Below are positions 31,021 through 37,224 of a stretch of DNA of 37,224 nucleotides, piece by piece. The position numbers and the translations under genes were made by a program. The stretch comes from an uncultured Micrococcales bacterium (GTDB taxonomy: Bacteria > Actinomycetota > Actinomycetes > Actinomycetales > Microbacteriaceae), in contig CAISOV010000068.1 of the NCBI GenBank assembly GCA_903887175.1, positions 1 to 37,224 on the forward strand, written 5' to 3'. The number at the start of each line of letters is the position of its first letter. The stretch's first letter is position 1. Under the pieces are notes generated by a model, which was given only the letters and a program-made list of their open reading frames with translations, ran no database searches and had not been told where the DNA came from.

Positions 31021-32124
31021 CTAGTTGCTGGTAGCAATAACAGGCTCAGGCAGACCCTTTGAGACGCTGGCCAAGGCTTCGATGCGAGTTGACTCGGCAA
31101 TTGGAAGCAAATAGCTGCCACCAATCGTGCCTTCTTCATCTTGTCTTAGCAAGAATCTAGCCACTGCTCTGGTAACCAAACTGTCGGTGCCTACAAGCTT
31201 CATGTTGACTTCATAAATCGCGCCATAGGCCGGGTCTGGAGTGTCTGCACCAGCTGGTGGCACCGGAGTCAAACTGTGGTCTATCGAAGCCTCAAGACCA
31301 GAAGCATTTTTGGTAACAGTCATTTGTGTTGCTGCAGACGCAACGCCAACAGAATCAGCCGCAACCGCAATCTGCGCCTTTGCGTCGGCAGGGTCGGCAA
31401 TCAACATCGAAGCCGAGATGAAAGGTGTTTCAGCATTCACATCAAACTCAGTTTTGAGTGAAAGCGGCACTAGGGCAACACCGCCCTCTGGCAAGTTGTT
31501 CAAAACATCAAGGCTGATGGAATCAACCGCTGTAAGTTTGCTTGCCGTGAAGTTCTTAGCGCCCAAACTGCTAACCCAACCCGTGAATGCATCAATCACA
31601 TCTTTGGTCGAATTTGGTTCAACCGAAATCGGTGCCGCATCAAAAACTTCTTCAGGGTTAGCCTTCGCAATGGCTTTGTCTGACCAATCGGTGATTGTGC
31701 CATCGAGAATGCCCTGCGAAATCGCCGGGGTTAGGTTAAGGCCCGAGTTAGCCGGCAAGTTTGCGACCAAAACAGCACCGTCTACCGCCCAAGGAACCGA
31801 ATCAAAAGACTTTTGCGAACCGAAGTTGCCGTCGGTTGAAACCACAATTGCAGCGTCGTTAATCGAATCAGTCAAAGTAGCACTCATCGCAGCCAAAGTC
31901 TTAGGGTCGCTGCCGTCGCAGGTGCCGTTCACTGCTGAAGCCAAGGAATCAGCAACATCAACAACCTGGTGTGGCAAAAACACCGAAGCATCGCCTTCAA
32001 TACAGGTTGGGCTCTGTTCGGCCCAAGCTGCCAAAACCTCTGGCGGTGGTGGCGGGGTGCAACCCGTTAACAAAACGACTGCTGTCGCTGCTAGAGCAGA
32101 GTACTTAGCGATATTCGCAAACAT
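31021..32124 (-). CDS. Divergent PstS-like substrate-binding lipoprotein
   Basis: Lipobox VLLTGC; PstS-like block VPWAVDGAVLVANLP...LTPAISQGILDGTITDWSDKAIAKANP; immediately downstream of pstB. Confidence 0.78.
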   Translation of the reverse strand: MFANIAKYSALAATAVVLLTGCTPPPPPEVLAAWAEQSPTCIEGDASVFLPHQVVDVADSLASAVNGTCDGSDPKTLAAMSATLTDSINDAAIVVSTDGNFGSQKSFDSVPWAVDGAVLVANLPANSGLNLTPAISQGILDGTITDWSDKAIAKANPEEVFDAAPISVEPNSTKDVIDAFTGWVSSLGAKNFTASKLTAVDSISLDVLNNLPEGGVALVPLSLKTEFDVNAETPFISASMLIADPADAKAQIAVAADSVGVASAATQMTVTKNASGLEASIDHSLTPVPPAGADTPDPAYGAIYEVNMKLVGTDSLVTRAVARFLLRQDEEGTIGGSYLLPIAESTRIEALASVSKGLPEPVIATSN

Positions 32125-32148
32125 GATGACCTTTGATTAGTCGAAAAT

Positions 32149-32937
32149 TTAGCCGAAGTGACCGTTGACGTAGTCGTTGGTGCGAGGGTCGATTGGGCTG
32201 TTGAAAACGTCATCGGTTTTGCCGAACTCAACCACGCGACCAGGGTTGCCTTCTTCAGCCAAGAAAAACGCGGTCTGGTGCGAAACACGCTGAGCCTGCT
32301 GCATGTTGTGAGTCACAATGACGATTGTCATCGAGTCTGAAAGTTCTGTGATGGTCTCTTCGATGCGTCGGGTTGAACCTGGGTCAAGGGCTGAACATGG
32401 TTCATCCATCAACAAAACCTCTGGGTCCATCGCAAGTGAGCGCGCAATGCAAAGACGCTGCTGCTGACCACCAGAGAGCGAAAGTGCTGGATCATTCAAA
32501 CGGTCTTTCACCTCGTTCCAGATTGAAGCGCGGCGAAGCGAAGTTTCGACGAGTTCAGAGGCGTTGTAGCCACGTCGACCAGTTAGCTTTAGACCAGACA
32601 GCACGTTCTCGCGAATCGACATCGTTGGGAACGGGTTCGGCTTTTGAAAAACCATTCCAATATTTAGGCGAACATCAACTGGGTCAACGTCGTGGTCATA
32701 AATGTCATGGCCGTCTAGCAAAACCTTGCCGGCGAAGCCTGCGCTAGGAATAAGTTCGTGCATGCGGTTCAGAGTGCGCAAGAATGTCGACTTGCCACAA
32801 CCCGACGGACCGATCAGCGCGGTCACCTGGTTGCTCGGAAAATTCAACGAAACGTTTTTTAGAACGTGACGCTCGCCGAACCAAACGTTCACATCTTCTG
32901 AACGCAGGTGCGATGCACTAGTTGCGATATTTTCCAT
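32149..32937 (-). CDS. pstB: Phosphate ABC transporter ATP-binding protein PstB
   Basis: Walker [54 protein letters not shown]. Confidence 0.96.
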   Translation of the reverse strand: MENIATSASHLRSEDVNVWFGERHVLKNVSLNFPSNQVTALIGPSGCGKSTFLRTLNRMHELIPSAGFAGKVLLDGHDIYDHDVDPVDVRLNIGMVFQKPNPFPTMSIRENVLSGLKLTGRRGYNASELVETSLRRASIWNEVKDRLNDPALSLSGGQQQRLCIARSLAMDPEVLLMDEPCSALDPGSTRRIEETITELSDSMTIVIVTHNMQQAQRVSHQTAFFLAEEGNPGRVVEFGKTDDVFNSPIDPRTNDYVNGHFG

Positions 32938-32942
32938 CGGCT

Positions 32943-34037
32943 TTACTTTCTCTTCTTTGCTTTAGTCGACTTAGCTGAACCCAAAACGCGGGCTAGGGTG
33001 AACAAAACGAAAACCAAAATCAAAATCACCAAAGCGGCACCCCAGGCTCGCTGCTGGCTGGTGGCCTGAACCTGGTTGATGTAACCATAAAGATAGGTTG
33101 GCAGCGTTGCGATCTGACCAACAAACGGGTTGAGGTTGGTGTCGTTTGAAGGCGCAGTGGTCAAAATCAGCGGTGCAGTTTCACCGATGATGCGCGCCAC
33201 ACCCAAAAGCGCTGCCGTAATCAAACCTGACTTGGCGGCCGGCAAAGTTACTTGCCAAAAGGCCTTGAATGCGGGCGCGCCGAGAGCATAAGCACCGTTT
33301 CGCAGTTCTTGAGGCACCAATCGCAAAGCTTCTTCGGCGATTCGAGCCACCGTAGGCAACATGAGCGGGAACAAGGCAACCGAACCCACCCAACCAGCTT
33401 GCTGAGTTAAACCGTGCGAGCTAAATGAAGGAGCAATCAAGAAGGCATAGATGAACAAACCAGAAACTACCGAAGGCAAACCTGAAATGGCCTGAACCAA
33501 GGTGCGAACCGTCGAACGCATTCGACCCCTAGTTTCAGTCAAATAAATAGCAATCAAAATGCCCAAAGGAATAGTGAAAAGAGTTGTCAGGCCAACAATC
33601 AACAAGGTTCCCAAAATAGCGTGACCAACACCACCGTATTCAAGCGAAGTGGTCGAAGAAATGTAGTGGTTGTTCTGGCCAAAGAACTGCGGGCTCATAG
33701 CACGCAAACCATCAACAACTACCGAGAACATTACTGAGACCAAAAGCACGCCAACTAGGGTGCTGAAGAAGATCGTGAAAATCACAAGAATGGCATCGCC
33801 GCGGCCTTTTTTGCCAAAAATGTACTGGCCGACACCAACCGAAGCGATAATCTGCAACGGCAAGAACACCAAGATTGTAGCCAAGGTTGCATCGATGTTG
33901 GCAACCACTGTTATCAAAACTGAAAGCAGCATTGGCAACACTGATGCTGCCGCAACCAACCAGGTGTTTCTTGGGTTGCGAACCTGCCAAGGCTGCTTGA
34001 CAGGCCTAGGCAGCGCGGTGAGATCTAGTTCACTCAT
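32943..34037 (-). CDS. pstA: Phosphate ABC transporter permease PstA
   Basis: [34 protein letters not shown]...[15 protein letters not shown]...[16 protein letters not shown]; start MSELDL at 34037 gives ATGA overlap with pstC (alternative 34049). Confidence 0.94.
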   Translation of the reverse strand: MSELDLTALPRPVKQPWQVRNPRNTWLVAAASVLPMLLSVLITVVANIDATLATILVFLPLQIIASVGVGQYIFGKKGRGDAILVIFTIFFSTLVGVLLVSVMFSVVVDGLRAMSPQFFGQNNHYISSTTSLEYGGVGHAILGTLLIVGLTTLFTIPLGILIAIYLTETRGRMRSTVRTLVQAISGLPSVVSGLFIYAFLIAPSFSSHGLTQQAGWVGSVALFPLMLPTVARIAEEALRLVPQELRNGAYALGAPAFKAFWQVTLPAAKSGLITAALLGVARIIGETAPLILTTAPSNDTNLNPFVGQIATLPTYLYGYINQVQATSQQRAWGAALVILILVFVLFTLARVLGSAKSTKAKKRK

Positions 34038-35053
34038 AGTTTTCTCCAAGGCTGAGCACGGTTGACAATAACTGCAGCGAGCCAGTTAACCAACAAAGTC
34101 AAAACAAACAGCACCAAACCAGCAGCCATCAAGGCCTTAATCTCGTTAGGCGTGCCCTCACCAAACTTTTGCAAAACCAGCGAAGCAACAGAGCCACCTT
34201 TGCTCTGCAAAATGTTGAACCAGTTGATGTCTGAAACCAAGTTCAAGACATAGAAAATCGCGACCGTTTCGCCAAGTGCGCGACCCAAGCCCAACAACAC
34301 TCCACCGGTCACGCCTCCGCTAGCGGTAGGCAAAATCACGCGCATAAAAACCGACGAACGACTGCCGCCCAAAGCCAAAGCAGAGTTGATAAGGTCGCGG
34401 TCCATCTGGCTAAAGATTTCACGAGTAACAGAAGTAATAATCGGAACAATCATTACTGCAACGATCCATCCGGCAATAAAAGGCGAACCGCCGAAAGTGC
34501 TCGGATCACTGCCATCAGACATTGCAAAAAGAGGAATGTCAAAACTAACTGGGCCGATGCCAACGTGGTGCAAGCCATAAAGCAGCGAACCCCAGTGCGC
34601 AACCACCGGAGTCAAAACGTAAAGCCCCCAAAGGCCAATCACGATTGAAGGCATGGCTGCTAGCAGGTCAACCAAAACAGTTGCGACCTTGGCAACCGAT
34701 TTAGGGGCCATGAACTCAATGAAGTACGCAGCGGCGATTGCCATCGGCACTCCGCCAATAATGCCCAAAATCGAGATGAGAACCGAACCCCAAAGCATCG
34801 GGCCGATCTGAAAAACTTCGTGGCCCTTAGCGTTGTTCCACTGGCTGCCTGTGATGAAGTCAAAACCCTGGGTCTGAAAAGTAGAAAAAGACTGAGAAAG
34901 CAAAAACAGCAAAATCGCTACAACCAAGATCACTGAGATGCTCGAAGCGCTCTTGGTGATGCCATAAAACAGACGGTCTGCCAAAGAAAAAGGTTTGGTT
35001 CGCAACTGTCGACGCGCAGGAACCTCTGCGGTCACGTCTTGAATATCACTCAT
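34034..35053 (-). CDS. pstC: Phosphate ABC transporter permease PstC
   Basis: LLAAMPSIVIGLWGLYVL, LGGSRSSVFMRVILPTASGGVTGGVLLGLGRALGETVAIFYV. Confidence 0.94.
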   Translation of the reverse strand: MSDIQDVTAEVPARRQLRTKPFSLADRLFYGITKSASSISVILVVAILLFLLSQSFSTFQTQGFDFITGSQWNNAKGHEVFQIGPMLWGSVLISILGIIGGVPMAIAAAYFIEFMAPKSVAKVATVLVDLLAAMPSIVIGLWGLYVLTPVVAHWGSLLYGLHHVGIGPVSFDIPLFAMSDGSDPSTFGGSPFIAGWIVAVMIVPIITSVTREIFSQMDRDLINSALALGGSRSSVFMRVILPTASGGVTGGVLLGLGRALGETVAIFYVLNLVSDINWFNILQSKGGSVASLVLQKFGEGTPNEIKALMAAGLVLFVLTLLVNWLAAVIVNRAQPWRKL

Positions 35054-35092
35054 GGCTCAAGTGTTGCGAAATCGCTTGACCTGAAGCTTGTT

Positions 35093-35114
35093 GCAAGGTG
35101 AACGCAAAGTGAAT
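35093..35114 (-). promoter_or_regulatory. PHO box-like tandem repeat (PhoP binding site candidate)
   Basis: Minus strand ATTCACTTTGC GTTCACCTTGC: two adjacent 11-bp direct repeats matching the actinobacterial GTTCACC-type PHO box, 40 bp upstream of pstC. Confidence 0.7.
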
Positions 35115-35129
35115 TACTAGTAAACGAAA

Positions 35130-35492
35130 TTAGTTAGCGGGCCACAAAAAGTGCATTCGGGTCAGCATCACAAAAACCGTAAAAGCACCAACGGCCAAAA
35201 CGTAATTCGACCAAAAAACGCGCTCTGCCAATGCCCAAAAGATCGCTAACAAAGGCACCAGCAGTGCTACCACTAAATAGACAAAAAACTCAGGCAGGTT
35301 AGCCCTCGCAGAAACAGTGCCCGTCGCCAAAACAATCGATGTGACCAACTGAGTTAATAGCCCCAGCTCGACCAAAACCACAGCAGCAAGCCCAACTAAG
35401 TTAGGCAAAGCTCGAGCAACGCCAAAACCCGCGGTCAGCAACGCGGCAGCAGCAGCAAAAGTTGAAAACACGAAATACAAGACATCAGGCAT
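35130..35492 (-). CDS. Small integral membrane protein (hypothetical)
   Basis: From ATG 35492: MPDVLYFVFSTFAAAAALLTAGFGVARALPNLVGLAAVVLVELGLLTQLV...; start overlaps truB stop by 8 nt. Confidence 0.75.
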   Translation of the reverse strand: MPDVLYFVFSTFAAAAALLTAGFGVARALPNLVGLAAVVLVELGLLTQLVTSIVLATGTVSARANLPEFFVYLVVALLVPLLAIFWALAERVFWSNYVLAVGAFTVFVMLTRMHFLWPAN

Positions 35493-36489
35493 CAGCAAAA
35501 ACCACCAAAGATTTGAGTTCAGATTCATTAGCGTGCGTAAGAATCGCAACAAGTTCGCCCTCAGGGCCAAGAGCAGCAAGATCAGATGCCGCTGAATCAA
35601 GCGCAGCTATGCGCTTGCCATGGCGAACATCAACAACCTCGGCTGCCGACAGTTGGCGTGTCTTGAACCGTTTTTGCGCGGCCGACGCTAGTGACTCGAG
35701 CTTTAGCCCTCCCATCGGCAGAGCCGAAGGCCCGCTAACCAAAGCCGCTACTTGGTCGCGCTCAGGCAAAGCCTGCGCCATAGTCAAGTCATAACCACCG
35801 ATGCGAGTGCGGCGCAAAGCCGTCAAATGACCCCCGACGCCAAGCGACTCACCAAGATCGCGAGCCAAAGCTCTGATGTAAGTGCCCGAAGAACAATCAA
35901 CAATCACGTCGAGGTCAATGAAAGTGGATTGATCAGCTGCGCTTTCAGCGACAATCGAAACTACCCGAGGCTCACCAAGAACTTCAAAACGGCTAACAGT
36001 AACCGGGCGGGCTTTGAGCGTGACAGCGCCTCCCCCGCGCACCAGCGCATACGCCCGCTCGCCATCAACTTTGATTGCACTAACTGAACTCGGCACCTGC
36101 AAAATCTTGCCGGTCAGCAATTCAACCTTCGATTTGATTGGCTGGGGCAAAACTCGACCATCGGCCCCTACAAGCTCAGCTAAACGCTGAGCAACCAGGG
36201 CTGCAGACGATGAATCAGAAACAATAAAATCGCCCTCTGCGTCGTCGGTGATTGTTGCCGCACCCAAGCGAATCGTAGCGATGTAGGTTTTGTCTTCGCC
36301 AACCACAAAAGTGAGCAGTTTAGTTGCCGAATTGATACCTAAAACCAAGAGCCCAGTTGCCATCGGGTCAAGCGTGCCAGCGTGGCCAACTTTTTTAGTG
36401 CCAGCCAAGCGGCGCACTCGAGCAACCACATCGTGGCTGGTCATGCCCGCCGGTTTATCAACCAGCACTAAGCCAGAAGCCACGGCCAA
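35485..36489 (-). CDS. truB: tRNA pseudouridine(55) synthase TruB
   Basis: GLVLVDKPAGMTSHDVVARVRR, KKVGHAGTLDPMATGLLVLGI, CSSGTYIRALARDLGE. Confidence 0.96.
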   Translation of the reverse strand: MAVASGLVLVDKPAGMTSHDVVARVRRLAGTKKVGHAGTLDPMATGLLVLGINSATKLLTFVVGEDKTYIATIRLGAATITDDAEGDFIVSDSSSAALVAQRLAELVGADGRVLPQPIKSKVELLTGKILQVPSSVSAIKVDGERAYALVRGGGAVTLKARPVTVSRFEVLGEPRVVSIVAESAADQSTFIDLDVIVDCSSGTYIRALARDLGESLGVGGHLTALRRTRIGGYDLTMAQALPERDQVAALVSGPSALPMGGLKLESLASAAQKRFKTRQLSAAEVVDVRHGKRIAALDSAASDLAALGPEGELVAILTHANESELKSLVVFADA

Positions 36490-36942
36490 CTAAGCCTCGA
36501 CGTCATCTTCATCTTGGCCGGCCACGCGAGGCTCCTTATAAGGGTTAGCTTCACCAGCCCACTGTGCGCTTTCGGCCAATTTGGCAACCTCGGCGTCACG
36601 CGCTTTAGCTTCGGCCAACAACTCATTCAATGCTGCGGCAGTTTCAGGCACTTCATCCATGATGAATTCAAGCGTCGGCGTCAGACGAATCGAAAGGTTA
36701 TGCCCAACACTGCCACGAATGCGGCCACGGTTCTTTTCGATGATTTCTGACGAACGAGTCTTGTCTTCTGCTGAGCCCCAAACGGTATAAAAAACCGTTG
36801 CGTGCTGAAGGTCAGGAGTAACACGCACATCGGTGATGGTGACGAAACCTAGTTCAGAGTCTTTGACCGTGTGTTCTAGGGCTTCGGCAACCAAAACCTT
36901 GATGCGTTCTGCGAGCTTGCGCGCTCTTGCGTGATCAACCAT
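36490..36942 (-). CDS. rbfA: Ribosome-binding factor A
   Basis: ARARKLAERIKVLVAEALEHTVKDSELGFVTITDVRVTPDLQHATVFYTV...IRLTPTLEFIMDE. Confidence 0.95.
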   Translation of the reverse strand: MVDHARARKLAERIKVLVAEALEHTVKDSELGFVTITDVRVTPDLQHATVFYTVWGSAEDKTRSSEIIEKNRGRIRGSVGHNLSIRLTPTLEFIMDEVPETAAALNELLAEAKARDAEVAKLAESAQWAGEANPYKEPRVAGQDEDDVEA

Positions 36943-36954
36943 GTTCTGCCCCTA

Positions 36955-37224
36955 TTAGACGCGCGGCTTTTCGCGCATCTCGTAGGTCTCGATGATATCT
37001 TCGAGCTCGAGATCGTTGAACCCACCAAGACCGATACCACACTCGTAGTCTGTTTTGACTTCGGTAGCATCGTCTTTGAAGCGCTTGAGAGAGTCAATTT
37101 TGACGTTCTCGATAATGACTTTGCCGTCACGAATAACACGTGCCGAGCTGTTACGACGGATGCTTCCGGTGCGCACAATTGAACCAGCGATAGTGCCAAC
37201 CTTTGACGACTTGAACAGCTCGCG
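36955..37224 (-). CDS. infB: Translation initiation factor IF-2, C-terminal part (5' end outside window)
   Basis: [81 protein letters not shown] is the IF-2 C-terminus; open to the window edge. Confidence 0.96.
   Translation of the reverse strand, partial: RELFKSSKVGTIAGSIVRTGSIRRNSSARVIRDGKVIIENVKIDSLKRFKDDATEVKTDYECGIGLGGFNDLELEDIIETYEMREKPRV

Noticed and set aside
31241-32140. 299-aa plus-strand ORF
   Set aside because: Fully antisense to the PstS-like lipoprotein gene; composition is that of a mirror ORF, with no recognisable domain.
1-37224. CRISPR arrays, transposons, prophage, toxin-antitoxin, defence islands, tRNA/rRNA genes
   Set aside because: No spaced direct-repeat arrays, transposase/integrase motifs, nuclease-type defence modules or tRNA-like cloverleafs were recognised; content is core chromosomal.

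Overview
The window is a chromosomal segment from an actinobacterium. Gene content and order (recA-recX-miaB-miaA-dapF, hflX/lexA, pgsA-ftsK-rnj-dapA-thyX-dapB-pnp-rpsO-ribF-truB-rbfA-infB) suggest a small-genome Microbacteriaceae-like organism; that taxonomic guess is inference. It is gene-dense, almost all genes lie on the minus strand, and most are housekeeping. I see no mobile elements, CRISPR arrays, tRNAs/rRNAs, phage genes or recognisable defence systems, and no convincing wholly new multi-gene system. The most interesting signals are: (1) a lexA / LysM-membrane-protein divergon with several LexA-box-like palindromes, resembling the yneA/divS/Rv2719c SOS division-inhibitor arrangement; (2) a pst operon preceded by tandem 11-bp PHO-box-like repeats, whose only substrate-binding protein is a divergent lipoprotein placed last; (3) a thioredoxin-like/DUF4395 pair with matching CxxC motifs; (4) a low-complexity Ser/Ala/Thr/Asp-rich single-pass membrane protein; (5) a few unexplained intergenic structures (pnp leader, nested hairpin after the cinA-C gene).
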